Below are positions 24,640 through 37,205 of a stretch of 64,000 nt of DNA, piece by piece. The notes below the pieces were generated by a model. The model did no database searches and had not been told where the DNA came from. It saw nothing but the letters and a program-made list of their open reading frames with translations. The first letter of the stretch is position 1. Each line of letters starts with the position of its first letter. Origin of the DNA: Fallopia convolvulus (lineage: Eukaryota; Streptophyta; Magnoliopsida; Caryophyllales; Polygonaceae); assembly GCA_964016875.1 (NCBI GenBank), contig OZ024729.1:21472494-21536493 (forward strand), in the 5' to 3' direction. The translations under genes and the position numbers were made by a program.

Positions 24640-26396
24640 TATAGATATTAAAAAAAAGAAGATGAAAATTGTAAAAATAATCTAATTTCTTTTTGTAATT
24701 TTTACTTGAGAAGAAGCCAATTAAAGTGGAATGGGAAGTACTATATATGAAGAGATGCTTAATGAGGTAACACTGGGCTAGGCTGCGATATTTTTTGAGT
24801 TTAATTTGCCACTCAGTTTACAAAATAGATTTCCACATTAAAAATTTGGTGTAATAGAGGCTAATATACTTATATACAAGGTTGATGTACTACTACATTT
24901 TATACTGCTAATCTGTTTTAGCTAGGATATACAACCCAGCCAGACTTATATATTAAGTCTATTTATCTTAAGATAATAGCATAAAGTTTCTGATTCAATT
25001 TTTATGGACAATATCCTTATAAAGATTATAAAAAATAAAGTCTATTGTATACATTTTATTTTATACACATATGAATCGCGCACAAGCATGAACTCAACCT
25101 CCTTAATTTATTGGTTCATTGGACCTTATCACATTTTCTAGTACATATTTTTCAAACCTCCAAATAATTCGGTGTTCTTCATCTAATCAAATGGGGAAAT
25201 TAATAAAGCTTTAGGTAAAATAAGTACAAATTAGTGTCCCTTAATTCTTGTAAATTATTGTCTGCTCATGTCCATATAGACAGATTCAAAATGTGAGCCG
25301 GTACGTACGTATTTAGGCCCAAAAGAAAAGGTATTTTGTATGGTTAGACTTGTGATTGTGAAGATTTGAGTTAGGAGTGCAATATTGTAAAGAGTCAACT
25401 GACTAGCTAGCTTGTTCAATAACACTCCATTTAATTATTTATGATTTGACTTGCATAATTTCAAAGTACGTTTAGTACGTGTACGCTATTCGGAGCGAAC
25501 ATCTAGCTATTTATATAACCTTATAATGACATTTTTTGATGTATACGTATTCCAACATAAAACACCATTATATCATGTTAAACTAAAAACTCCACTAGCT
25601 AGTTGACTCAAGTTCAAGTGGCACCCTATACTATATATGATGGTAATTATTCAAGTGTTACACTTAATAAAAGTGGTCATTCTAGTAGGAAATAGTAAAA
25701 GTTACTTCCCCATAAACTAAGGGGTCCCACATTCGATTCTTTCTGACGTGTTGCCCCCAGTGGGCGTTAAAGGGATACAACTCATGTTTCAGTTTTAGGT
25801 GTAATTTCGATGCATCGATTTTCTCTGTGTTTGGAGTGATTCCATCTTCATATTCTAACCCTGTTTAGAATATACAAAGTATCCTCCTAATTCTTAAACC
25901 ACCACTGACTGCCCCTAGTAATTAACTGATTCTCAATGCTGGCTTTCACCAAAACTACTCAAGTTCTAGCTTGTATTCAATCAATTGCTTTTTGTAGCAA
26001 TGGATTTGCATTTGAGTTCTCTCATGTAATCCGGCTCTTCTAAAAGGAAAAACAAGCATAATGCATTAACTTGTAACTTGAATATTTTTTTTTACTTATT
26101 TTATAAGAGACTCCCCTAGCTTTTATGGGAAATCCAAATTTATTTAATATTTTTCATCAATTTATTACAAACTTCATAAATAGATGATCATTGTTTAGGA
26201 TTTTAGGTTGGAACCGAGCTTGGCCACAAAATGCATAGGTGACCATTACTACGGTTAATTAGTCAAGTATGGTGCATGTATGTGTGGGCCATTCGTTTTA
26301 GGATGATTTGGCAACTTGGAGATTCAATTCAATTCAATTGAATTAAAGGCATACTATCAAATCCGTGTCACTAGATGAGTCTATACTACTTACTAT
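24640..26396. other. SWEET upstream region, no gene
   Basis: 1.75 kb of AT-rich DNA ending at the copia LTR. It should include the distal SWEET promoter. A degenerate segment near 25670-25800 (GGGGTCCCACATTCGATTC) is discussed under rejected items. No other feature could be supported. Confidence 0.4.
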
Positions 26397-28105
26397 TGTT
26401 GGGAGATCGATGTGGATGTGTGTGCCACATGAACGAGCTAGCTGCTAGTGTGGAAACCAGAGTAAATCGAGGTAGGAAATAGAGGATGAGCAAGCAATCA
26501 AGCAAGGGAGAACACCGAAACATAGATCTTGTATAGATCGAACAAGCAACAAAGTCCGAGTCATAAGAAAAGGAATTAAAACAAGCATGTAAATCGGATA
26601 AAAGGTGTAGTTAAAACCAAGTCAATTGAGACCCAACTTGGAAAAAAAAGGAATTCAGTTTGATGCTGATTTTTAGTTTTAGTGTATGTTGTTAGTTGAA
26701 GGTTAGATTCGGCTCTTGTAGACCCCGAAGGGTAATCAAGACGGTTTGAGTAGACCTCGAAGAGTAATCTCGTGAATAGTCCCGAAGGTAATCTCGTTGG
26801 GTGTAGACCACAAGGGTAATCACCGCCGAATAGTTAGTTTATGTTAGAACACAAGTAAAAAACTTTAAGCATAAACAAACATGACTTGATAAAGACAATG
26901 AGTCGACCGATTAGATCGATCTTTCCTTCAACGTTTATTGCCCCTATTAATGCCAAGGGTTCAACCACAATAACGTTGTGAGATAAAACGTTCCTATACA
27001 ATGAACATGTGGCAAACATGTATCATCATTGCATATATACGCACCTCGTTTTTCGATAAGTGTTTGTAATTTGATGTAGTAAAACTCTCAAATACAATCT
27101 CGTGTTTTCTATTGAACTCACGAATTCTCTTTTGCGAACAACCATCAAAAGAGGCGTCCATGCTCTATTTATAGGCAAAGAGAAGAGGTGGTTATAGAAA
27201 GAGAAAAGTTAGTTAATTAGTTGAGAGAAATAAGGAGGGAAACAAGGAGGAAAAGTAGGGAGTTAGTTGTAACCACTTTTGTAACTTCCCTTAACAACTT
27301 TTCAAATTTCAAATCCATCCTTATCCAAAACTCAAGACAAGGCCCAAAAAGCCCAAGAGGCGCGCGGGGCCCAACACCATGGGGAGCTAGCTTCGAGCTA
27401 GCTTGTCAAGCCATCACTCCCGAAACGAAAGTCGTAGACAACGTTCCCATGAAGCTTAGTGATGCTTCCGCGAAGCCAAAAGGTCAACGCCTTAGCTCAA
27501 ACCGAGCTAAAACCCAAAGCCAGCTCATAACATGAGCTAGCTTAAAATTGGTGTTCCAAGCTTTGGTTAGCTCTCAAATTTTGCCACATAGTCCTTGAGC
27601 TTTATTTCTCAATCTAGGAATCATAACATAACCAATCACTCACATGAATTTGGCTATACACGCAAGTCAAAGCAAAACAGTGCCAAAGGCGCGCCCATGA
27701 CTTGCCGCGCGAGACGCGCGCTTGCGTCGCTGCAATGGCGCACCAGCGCCGGTGCCTTGGCACTCGGCACGCGCTCGCTAGAGCGTCCCGGCATGCCATG
27801 CCGATGCACGGTGCTCAGCGCATTCGAGGTTCAAAGCGTCCTCGCGCCTTGGCCAGCCCTAGGCCGAGAACCTCAAAACCGGTTCAACCGATCAAGGCGC
27901 GCCTTTAGCGCCCTTGCATCGATGCCAACGCCGATCCACCCATGATTCCTTCTAACTCTTTCAAACCCTTAGAAATACTATTGGGCCGATCACTAGGCCG
28001 TGCCTCCCACACGCCCCAAGCCTAAGCGATACCCTTAGTAATTCCCACACTTATCCATTCATGACTCACACCAAATGGATTGATGACTTTCACAAATCAC
28101 CAACA
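26397..28105 (-). repeat. Copia LTR (3' LTR of the relic at 28.6-30.2 kb)
   Basis: 1,709 bp, starting TGTTGGGAGATCG and ending ATCACCAACA on the plus strand. Immediately next to it, on the minus strand, is the polypurine tract AAATGGGGGAGGAA, as expected for a 3' LTR. It contains imperfect tandem copies of GTAGACCCCGAAGGGTAATC (26719-26826) and an unusually GC-rich part (27350-27960, GCCGCGCGAGACGCGCGC). The partner 5' LTR is missing, so no target duplication can be tested. Confidence 0.75.
26719..26826. repeat. Short tandem repeats in the copia LTR
   Basis: About four imperfect copies of TAGACCCCGAAGGGTAATC, with spacers of 10-20 bp (GTAGACCCCGAAGGGTAATC, GTAGACCTCGAAGAGTAATC, ATAGTCCCGAAGGTAATC, GTAGACCACAAGGGTAATC). 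Confidence 0.75.
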
Positions 28106-28632
28106 TTCCTCCCCCATTTGTGCAACGTCATAAACTTGAACTTTATGAAACAAACTATGTATAGAAATAAATGTCCGTAGACTTGAATTTATAACTTGTA
28201 ACAATTACAATCATGCACTAAAGAATCGTGGTATTCTAAGAATTGAACCACATCAACTTGTCTAAGTACACGTCGTAAGAATTACACATGAGTTTCTTAG
28301 TGTATACGTGCTATACTTGACGCATTTATGAAGGCTCTTTCGTCCCATATCTATTCACATATGCTTTAGTCGAGTCATCCTTGAACTCTAACTTGGAAGA
28401 AGCCTTGCACTTCCACATATGCTTAGTTGAGTTTTCTAACGTGCCCTACACTTGCAATTTCCAAAAACTCATTAATGAAATCTTGTTTCAAAACTATTTT
28501 CATGTAGGCTAGAGCAATTTACCTCAATGGGAATTTAGTATGCTCTCCAACTCCATGTCTTTGGCCTACCACATTGAATTCAGCCCACACCTTTCAATGA
28601 GGGGGACTTGGGCGTCCAAATCATGGGGTTTG
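28106..28632 (-). other. Copia 3' untranslated spacer
   Basis: Non-coding DNA between the copia pol stop and its polypurine tract. No reading frame or repeat was recognised. Confidence 0.5.
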
Positions 28633-30173
28633 TTAGGATTTTAACCCCATCCCTCGCGATGCCTTGTACACCAAATCTTTTGCCAAACTCTTGGTTAAGT
28701 GATCAGCAAGGTTATTGTGTGTTCTCAGAAAGACAACCGAGATGACTCCATGTGTGATCAATTCTCTAATGGAACTATGCCTCACACCTAGATGTCTTGA
28801 CTTCCCATTATACACATGGCTATAGGCCTTTGCCAACGTGCTTTGACTATCACAAAAGATAGCAATTGGGGATATCAGTTTTGGCCACAAAGGGATCTCA
28901 CTCACGAGATTCCTAAGCCATTCCGCCTCCTTGCCTGCCGCGACAAGGGCAACAAACTCCGACTCCATTGTCGAAGTTGTTATGCAAGATTGCTTCTTGG
29001 ATGCCCAAGAAATTGCGCCATCACCCAATAGGAATACCCAACCACTTGTCGACGAGTGGTCTTCCATATTGGTGATCCAACTTGCATCGGTATAACCTTC
29101 TAAAGTAGAAGGAGTACCCATGTATACAATACCATAAGTCATTGTTCCTTGCAAATAACGAAGCACTCTCTTTAGAACGTTCCAATGACTTGCACTTGGT
29201 CGACTAGTATAGCGACTCAATTTACCCACGGCATACGCTATGTCGGGGCGCGTACCCATCATTGCATACATCAAACACCCTATCACTTGTGAATACTCAA
29301 GTTCTGACATTGGTTCTCCTAGGTTAGGAAGGAGTTTGTCACTAGGATCCATAGGCGTGCTCACCGACGTGGATTTATCACAATTAAATCGTTTCACCAC
29401 TTTATCGATGTAATGGGATTGGGTTAGGGTCAAGCCCTTGCCATCCCTCTTTATCTTAATTCCTAAGAACACATCGGCCTCTCCAAGATCCTTCATGGAG
29501 AATTTAGTAGACAAGAATTCTTTCGTCTTATCAACTATCATTTGGTTTGTACAAAATATAAGCATGTCATCAACATATAAACAAATTATAACTCCTTGAC
29601 TGGAATTATCAAACTTGCTATATACACACTTATCCGCTTGATTTATCTTGAAACCATAGGCCAAGATTACTTCATCAAACTTTTGATGCCATTGTTTAGG
29701 CGCTTGCTTAAGTCCATAAAGAGATTTGATCAAACGACATACCTTATGTTCTTGTCCTTCCACTACGAATCCTTCGGGTTGCTTCATGTAAACCTCTTCA
29801 TCCAAGTCTCCATTGAGGAACGCCGTCTTCACGTCCATTTGATGGATGACAAGACCATGAATGCTTGCTAAGGCAATCAAGTCTTATCGTGGTGATTCTT
29901 GCCACGGGGGCCTTCCTTTTCTCTAAAGCCTTGGATAACCAATCGAGCCTTAAACTTGTCTATGGACCCATCGGCCTTCATCTTACTTTTGAAGATCCAT
30001 TTACACCCTAATGGCTTGCAACCGGGTGGAAGGTCCGACAACTCCCATGTGTTGTTGCCAACAATGGAGTCCATTTCATCTTGGATTGCTTCTTTCCAAA
30101 ATGAAACATCTTGAGAACTCATGGCCTCATTGAAGGTCATCCATATGAAAATATGAAATTCTTTGACCCTCAA
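28633..30173 (-). pseudogene. Copia reverse transcriptase-RNase H, deletion and frameshift
   Basis: The N-terminal part (30173-29877) has FWKEAIQDEMDSIVGNNTWE, GCKPLGCKWIFKSK and KARLVIQGFREKEG. The C-terminal part (29880-28633) has HQMDVKTAFLNGDLDEEVYM, SLYGLKQAPKQWHQKF, ICLYVDDMLIF (YVDD catalytic), MGTRPDIAYAVGKLSRY and RNase H (ASWITNMEDHSSTSGWVFLL, TSTMESEFVALVAAGKEAEW). Between the two halves, the segment after KEG that normally precedes the PVARITTIR motif is missing, about eight codons. A frame change also lies near 29880. Gag, protease and integrase are absent. The right edge (about 30219) is cut by the next element. Confidence 0.88.
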
Positions 30174-30761
30174 TGCAACATCTTGCTAAGTAAAATATGT
30201 CCCATTCTTTTGTGGAAAATGTAGGATCGTAGATTTAGGTTAGTTCAGACAAGCGAGAACTGTTTCGGTGACAATTCCCTTACGCAGCAGAAAAGTAAAA
30301 TCAGTTTGCAAAATGTAAAAGACAAAGTAACAACAGACATAATTCCTTATAGAGGAACCCCACTTCAACCAACAAGTTGAATGGGTAAACCTCTACCTCC
30401 CTTGGAGGATTTTGAATGAGAACTTTATATAAACCGTAGTTCCTTAGTTAAAAGATGTTGATACAAACATCTCTATTGCTAGCAATCACCAAATCCTAGC
30501 AATACTAAAGAATCTACCTATCTAGTTCCTAAGAACGCTATAACGATTTAAACAAAGCAATCAAGCCTCGCAACGTCCTGGTGCAGTTCCCTTTAGCACT
30601 AGAACTGACTCCTACAACGACGTCAAGTTCACGCACTTGCCATCCTCGAGCTTTTGAACCTTCTTTTTCTTGTTGAATTCCTTGTTGCTTTGGATCACTC
30701 TTAGACTCTCATAGCTTTCGGGTGAATATTGTTCATACGGCGGATTGTCCACTTTGCCCTA

Positions 30762-31816
30762 TGTTGGAACGATGTTGGGACCTCTGGTTCTAAACATCGG
30801 AACAACGATACAGTTCTCCGAGTTTTGATAATGACAAACGCTATAAGGGAACTAATGTGCTTCGATCAAGTATTTCTAAGGAACACAGGTTGAGCAAAGA
30901 ACTTCCACGAATGACCAAAGATCACAGGAGCACACAATGAAGAGTTCCCATCAAGGGAACTCTGAAGAGAAAAGTTCCCATGAAATGAGAACTCCCAGGA
31001 ATGACCAGAGAACAAAGGCTTACACGATGAAGAGTTTCTCTCAAAGGAACTCAGAAGAGGACAGTTCCCACGACATGGGAACTCACATGTGAGGACAAGG
31101 ACCGATCAGCGCATATCACGGGATCCTGTCTTGGACAGGATGAAGGCACAGTCTGAGGAGCAGATTGTCACGATTGATCCAACGGTCCGATCAATTCAAG
31201 AAGTTGACCTAGTTCAAATTGAAGTCACATGTGAAGAAAGTACAACTTGGGCATCAAGCAAAGGGCATTTCGGACACAAATGAAAGATGCGATTGAAGCC
31301 CAAGTTCACTCGAGTATAAAGCCAAATGAATAGTGCTCGGATTGAGCACTTCTCCAGAACTCACAAATACCCACAACAGAGAAAGAGAAAGAAGAAGAGA
31401 AGTCCCTGGCGGTGGGTGTCTGATCTCGACGACGGTGAAGCCGAGTTCCCAGGAGCAAGGGAACCGCGATTCGGTGTAAGGTTTGAGTTACTTATTTAGT
31501 GATTGTTGTTCGCTTAGGAACTCAGTTGAGAAGATTCATTAGTGTTGCTAGAGTTAGGTAACTCGTACGAACAGAGAAGTTTGAATCTGGCTGTTTGTAA
31601 CTAAGGAACAAATCAATAATATAAGTAAGTCATTCAAAATCCTCCAAGCGGAGGTAGAGGTTTACCCATACAACTAGTTGGTTGTAGTGGGGTTCCTCTA
31701 TAAGGAACTGTGTTCTTTCAGCGTTTTAATTACTTGCGATATTATTCCTTCCGCTGCCTTGGGAACAGCTTAACAGCCAGTTCCCAAGCTCTTGCTAACT
31801 CGTTCACGATCCAACA
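30762..31816 (+). repeat. Element A 5' LTR
   Basis: 1,055 bp. TATAAA at 31315-31320 is a likely promoter core. Between about 30925 and 31085 there are inverted pairs of GAGTTCCC / GGGAACTC, for example GAGTTCCC-atcaa-GGGAACTC. Confidence 0.92.
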
Positions 31817-31818
31817 AT

Positions 31819-31830
31819 TGGTATCAGAGC
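31819..31830 (+). other. Primer binding site, initiator tRNA-Met
   Basis: TGGTATCAGAGC, two bases after the LTR, matches the 3' end of plant initiator methionine tRNA, the common copia primer. Confidence 0.9.
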
Positions 31831-31871
31831 CAGGTTGCTCTAGATTTGTGTTAGCATCGCATGTATCAAAC

Positions 31872-33845
31872 ATGGCTCACGAACTCACCCAAGTCGGTCA
31901 CAACAACAGCAAGCCACCAAGGCTCATCACTAGTAGATTGGAAGTCTGGCAACGCGACATGAAGAACTGGATGCGCAGCCAGGACTACCAAGCTTGGTGC
32001 GTCATAGAGAAAGGGAACTTCAAAATTGATCCAGCGATTGAGAATGACCTTTCAAAATGGGGACCCAATGAGTACAAGTGCATGGAGGCCAACTTCAAAG
32101 CCATTCAGTACCTCAAGAATGCCATGTCGGTGCAAGACTGCGACAGAGTGGCAGACCTAGACACGGCAAAGGAAGTTTGGGAAGCCATTCAACAAATGCA
32201 CATTGGGAACTCAGACCTCCGAGAAGATCTTCAGATGAACGCAAGGAGGGAGTTCTTTACCTTCCAAATGGAGATAGGAGAATCCGTTGATAGCTACCAA
32301 TCCCGTTTCGAGGGACTTTGCTCCAAGATGACTGGCCTTGGGATCACTAAAGAGGAAGTCACCGACAAAATGAAGGTTCAACAACTCTTCAATGGGTTGA
32401 CTGGAGAATGGACAAATGAAAGAACGATGTTCAAAGAGAATCCCGAAAACAGAGCTCTTATGCTCCACCAAGTCTTTGGGAAACTGGTGGGATATGAGAA
32501 GAGAAAGATAGACGACAGGGAGCAAAAGCGAGCACATCAGGGGATAGCTCTCAAGCTTGAAAAGGTGATCAAGGCAGTACAAGAGCAACATGAAGAATCT
32601 GAAGAAGATGAGGACGAAGAGCTAGTCCTTGTAACAAAGGCTCTTCGATCTTTCTACAAAGGGAAGTTCAAGAAGAACTATGGGAACTCAGGAAAAGGAC
32701 AGAGTTCCCAAAGAAAATCTGCTGAAAAGGACCTCTCGGATGTGACATGCTACAAGTGTTACAAGAAGGGACACTTTGCCAAGGAGTGCCCTCAGGGAAC
32801 GGACAACCAAGGAAAAGGGAAAAAGGCCTACATAGCCACATGGAGTGATGATGAAGACGAGGAGCCTGAATCATGGGCTCAACCTGACATATGCGCCATG
32901 GCCTTAGGAGAAACCACTGGGGAACAACCCAGTGAGGTAACCCCCGAATCCGTTCTTTCTTCTTTGTCAAATTATGAGAAACCTGAACTGCTTAAAATTC
33001 TCTCAAGTCTGGTCAAGGATAACATTAAATTGCAAAGGAAGCTAGAAAAATCAGAACAAACTAATGCTGAGTTAATCGGTCTTGAGCCATGTCCCACCTG
33101 TGTACCCTTATTGGACAAGGTTCAATCTTATGTGTCCCACATCGTAAAGTTAGAGGATGAGATTAGGACCCTAGAAAGTGACAAGAATATCTTTCTGCAA
33201 AAACTAAGTGAAAAGGTTGAAAGCCCTAAAGCTTCTTGTTCCCAGACCAAATTTGTGCCAGCCAAACACGGCATAGGGTATGAGTCAGAGAGCCCTAATA
33301 AAGGGAAGTCCCCCTTGAGTGAACAAGAGATTAATGAATGTAGGGCCTTAGAACTTCAGTGCGAGAAAAGGAAAAATGCTCACCTGGAAGAAAAGATACG
33401 TGTTCTGGAAAGTGGAGTGAATGGAGAAGTAGAATATTACACTGGGAACACTGGACACAAGCTATATGTCCAGATAGCCAAAGGGAACGAGTCTAGAGTG
33501 GTTAACAAAGAAACTATGGATAGGAACAGGATACAGAGACCGCATCCTAAGTACTACCTAGGAGAATACTACAAGACTTGCTGGAACTGTGGTGCTCATG
33601 GGCACTACAAGGAAGGCTGTCCCAAAGCTAGGGCCCAAACTCAAAAGAACAATGAATACTGGAAAAGGCAAAATCACAGATCCAACCCTAATAGAGTTCC
33701 CACCCGTAGAAACACACATAGGAACTCTGCCCTTAACTCTAGGGATCATTGTGACGTTAATATTGCTGATTACATGTTGTTCGAGAATGTCTTCCCTTGC
33801 AAGGGACCAGGCAAGAGTCATCTTGCCTGGGTCCTCAAAAACTAA
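31872..33845 (+). CDS. Element A Gag
   Basis: 657 residues from the ATG at 31872. The open frame extends further upstream into the LTR, but this is the first ATG after the primer site in this frame. The N-terminal copia gag domain (about residues 10-230: SKPPRLITSRLEVWQRDMKN, YQAWCVIEKGNFK, DTAKEVWEAIQQMHIGNSDL) is followed by an acidic EESEEDEDEE tract. A zinc knuckle CYKCYKKGHFAKECP is near residue 293, a coiled-coil-like middle follows, and a second knuckle CWNCGAHGHYKEGCP is near residue 570. Gag packages the RNA. Two knuckles and a long C-terminal extension are usual in Sireviruses. It ends at TAA, after which pol lies in the same frame. Confidence 0.9.
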   Translation: MAHELTQVGHNNSKPPRLITSRLEVWQRDMKNWMRSQDYQAWCVIEKGNFKIDPAIENDLSKWGPNEYKCMEANFKAIQYLKNAMSVQDCDRVADLDTAKEVWEAIQQMHIGNSDLREDLQMNARREFFTFQMEIGESVDSYQSRFEGLCSKMTGLGITKEEVTDKMKVQQLFNGLTGEWTNERTMFKENPENRALMLHQVFGKLVGYEKRKIDDREQKRAHQGIALKLEKVIKAVQEQHEESEEDEDEELVLVTKALRSFYKGKFKKNYGNSGKGQSSQRKSAEKDLSDVTCYKCYKKGHFAKECPQGTDNQGKGKKAYIATWSDDEDEEPESWAQPDICAMALGETTGEQPSEVTPESVLSSLSNYEKPELLKILSSLVKDNIKLQRKLEKSEQTNAELIGLEPCPTCVPLLDKVQSYVSHIVKLEDEIRTLESDKNIFLQKLSEKVESPKASCSQTKFVPAKHGIGYESESPNKGKSPLSEQEINECRALELQCEKRKNAHLEEKIRVLESGVNGEVEYYTGNTGHKLYVQIAKGNESRVVNKETMDRNRIQRPHPKYYLGEYYKTCWNCGAHGHYKEGCPKARAQTQKNNEYWKRQNHRSNPNRVPTRRNTHRNSALNSRDHCDVNIADYMLFENVFPCKGPGKSHLAWVLKN

Positions 33846-33857
33846 ATTCTCTTGTAG

Positions 33858-36800
33858 GTGGCAGTGAGGGGGAACAACACATGGGTCATTGATAGTGGAT
33901 GCTCTAACCACATGACCGGAAACAAAGACAACCTCACCTCACTCCACCCAAAGGCCGAAGGAGGTCACGTATCCTTTGGCAACAAAAACAAAGGGGAGAT
34001 TATAGGAACAGGGGAAGTGTTACTCAACAAATCAATCAAGATCAGCAACGTTAACCTGGTGAAAGATCTGGGTTTCAATCTCTTAAGTGTGTCTCAAATA
34101 TGTGATCAAGGGAACAACATTGTCACCTTTGATTCAAAAGAGTGTCTGGTGATCAACAAGAAGACCAACAAAATTATCCTAAAGGGAAGAAGGTCCAACA
34201 ACATTTATGTGGTGGATACAGAATTTGAGCCACCAAGGAAACTGTGCTTGGCAAGTTCCCTTGATGAAACGGAACTTTGGCACCGAAGGTTAGGACACGC
34301 AGGTATGAACCAAATCTTGAAGCTCTATCTACACGATCTCGTCGTCGGTCTCCCACGAATCAACCTTGAAGGAGTCAAGATGTGTGAAGCCTGTGTTCGA
34401 GGAAAGCAAACAAGGACCTCCTTCAAGCCCAAAAGGATGGTGAGCACGACCAGGCCCTTAGAGCTAATTCATATGGATCTTTGCGGTCCCATGCACACCG
34501 AAAGCTATGGAGGAAAGAGGTACATGTATGTTTTAATCGATGATTTTTCACGATTCACATGGGTGCTATTCTTGAGATCAAAATCAGATACCTTCAAGGA
34601 ATTCGAAGTCCTAATCACAAGAATGGAGGTCAGCATGGGACTCAAACTCAAGGCTCTCAGATCTGATCATGGAACAGAGTTTGAAAACTCATAGTTCCTA
34701 AGATACTGTGACAAACATGGGATCTCTCATAACTTCTCGGCCCCTCGCACTCCTCAGCAAAACGGAGTTGTCGAAAGGAAGAACAAGACCTTGGAAGACA
34801 TGGCTAGAACTATGTTGTTTGAAAGTGGAATTCCAGAGTACTTTTGGGCTGAAGCTATCTCCACAACTACTTACATCTTGAATCGAGCCATGATCAGACC
34901 CTTGATCAAGAAGACATCCTATGAGCTCATCAAAGGGAGAAAGCCAAATATCGCTCATTTAAGGACCTTCGGATGCAAATGCTTCGTCCACAACAATGGG
35001 AAAGACAACCTTGGCAAATTTGATCCCATGAGCGATGAAGGGATATTCCTGGGATACTCTTCCCATAGCAAGGCGTACAGGGTCTATAACAAGAGGACCA
35101 AGAAGATAGAGGAAAGCATCCACGTCATCTTCGACGAGAAATCTGTAAAGATGGGAACAGAGGTTCAAGGAAAGGGAACTCTGTTCAAGCTGGTCAGGCA
35201 AGAAGAAGACGACGACGAGGATGAACCAAGAAAGAAAGATGAAGACTATCCAAGTGGGAACAATGCCCCACAATCAGGGAACAACGAAGGAGATCAAAAC
35301 TCCACAGATCAAAGCTCCTTTAAAGTTCCCTCTTCAACAGAAGAACCACAAGATGCCTCCAATTCTCTTGTTCCCCAAAATGAAAATGCACCAGAATCTA
35401 GTGTTCAGGGGGAACAACGAGGGAACTCTGAAGAGAATCCTGACGAATGTCCCAGCGAAGAAGCTGAACATAACTGTTCTCCTGAGGAAGAGGAGACTCA
35501 AGACACAGATGGAGAAGAGTCAAGGGAACAGGTTGACGTCTCACACATTCTAACAAGAAACTACCACCAAAAGAGAGATCACCCCATCGACAACATCATC
35601 ACTCCATATGAAAAAGGTGTTCTAACTCGCTCTTCTCTCAATAATTTTTGTGCTTTTAATGCCTTTGTTTCAATGGTGGAACCAAAAAGCATCAAAGAAG
35701 CTCTAAAGGACCCAGACTGGATCCAAGCTATGCAAGAAGAACTACACCAATTTGAGAGGAACAAGGTGTGGAAGCTAGTTCCTAGGCCCAAAAACAAGAA
35801 CATCATAGGAACTCGATGGGTCTTTCGGAACAAGCTAGATGATACTGGGGCCGTAGCTAGGAACAAGGCTCGTTTGGTTGCTCAAGGCTATAGACAAGAA
35901 GAAGGAATCGACTATGACGAGACCTTCGCACCAGTTGCAAGGATCGAGGCCATCCGTCTTCTCATAGCCTATGCAGCCCACAAAGGATTCAAGCTATACC
36001 AGATGGATGTGAAGACGGCATTTCTAAATGGGCATCTCAAAGAAGAAGTATACGTAGCTCAACCCCCAGGATTCGAAGATGAGAAGCTACCCAACCACGT
36101 CTACTTCCTGGAGAGGGCCCTCTACGGACTCAAACAAGCTCCTCGAGCATGGTATGACAGGTTTGCTCAGTTCCTTCTGTCTCATGGATACCTTCGAGGT
36201 TCCATAGACAAAACTCTTTTCCTTAAGAAAGAGTCTAAGGATATCTTGATTGTTCAAGTTTATGTTGATGACATTGTTTTTGGAGCAACTAACGAAACTC
36301 TTGTAGAGAAGTTTAAGGACCTCATGAGCAGTGAGTTTGAGATGAGTCTCATAGGGGAACTCACGTTCTTCCTAGGACTCCAGATATCTCAGACAAAAGA
36401 GGGAACAAGGATTCATCAACAAAAATACATCAGAGAAATGCTAGTCAAGTATGGGATGGACCACTCAAGGCCCATCGACACTCCCATCTCACCAAACTCC
36501 AGGCTAAATGCCGATGAAACAGGGGTAAGTGTCGATCAAAGGAACTTCAGAGGTATGATTGGCTCTCTCCTATACTTAACTGCTAGTAGGCTTGACATCA
36601 TGTTCTCAGTGTGCTTATGTGCACGTTTTCAAGCTAACCCCAAAGAATCACACCTGAAAGAGGTGAAGAGGATTTTCAGGTATCTCAAAGGGAACAACAA
36701 CTTGTGCCTCTGGTATCCAAGGAACAGTTCCCTGGAGCTCATTGCTTATACAGATGCAGATTTTGCTGGGAACCTAGTTGATCGAAAGAGCACATTAGGA

Positions 36801-37205
36801 ATGGCCCAGTTCCTTGGGTCATGCCTAGTCTCATGGGGATCCAAGAAGCAAAATTCAGTGGCACTCTCCACAGCTGAAGCAGAATACGTGGTTGCCGCAT
36901 CATGCTGTTCCCAAGTACTATGGCTCAAGTCCCAACTTCAGGATTACGGTATATCATTTGGCCCAGTTCCTATACTCTGTGATAATACTAGTGCCATTAA
37001 CATTTCCAAAAATCCTGTGCATCATTCTAGAACTAAGCACATAGACATTAGGCATCATTTTCTACGTGACAATGTTGAAAATGGGAACATCTCTATGCAA
37101 CACTGTAGAACGGAAGAGCAAATTGCGGACATTCTCACCAAAGCTTTAGACAGACGTCCCTACCAGCGTTTTCGAATGCTTCTAGGGATGATAACTCTAA
37201 ACTAA
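33858..37205 (+). pseudogene. Element A Pol with one in-frame stop
   Basis: One frame of 1,115 codons plus the stop. The protease motif is NTWVIDSGCSNHMTGN, about residue 10-25. The pre-integrase zinc motif is LWHRRLGHAGMNQIL...CEACVRGKQ, about 139-185. The integrase core has LIHMDLCGPMH (first Asp), LRSDHGTEFENS (second Asp) and PQQNGVVERKN (Glu). A TAG at 34692-34694 truncates the integrase just after the second Asp region. RT has NKARLVAQGYRQEEGIDYDE and VQVYVDDIVFGA (YVDD, about residue 802). RNase H has ALSTAEAEYVVAASCCSQV and RTKHIDIRHHFLRD. Gag lies directly upstream in the same frame, separated by TAA, three codons and TAG (33843-33857). Apart from the TAG, the domains look intact. 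Confidence 0.9.

Noticed and set aside
25670..25800. Possible tRNA-derived SINE (ATTCGATTC resembling a B box)
   Set aside because: No matching A box, poly-T/A tail or target duplication could be found.
27221..27945. Plus-strand frames of about 100 residues in the copia LTR
   Set aside because: They lie in the GC-rich part of an LTR, are Ala/Arg-rich from composition, and have no domain.
31710..31871. Longer gag starting inside the LTR
   Set aside because: The frame is open, but this stretch lies in the LTR and primer site, which must be upstream of the coding region. The first ATG after the primer site is at 31872.
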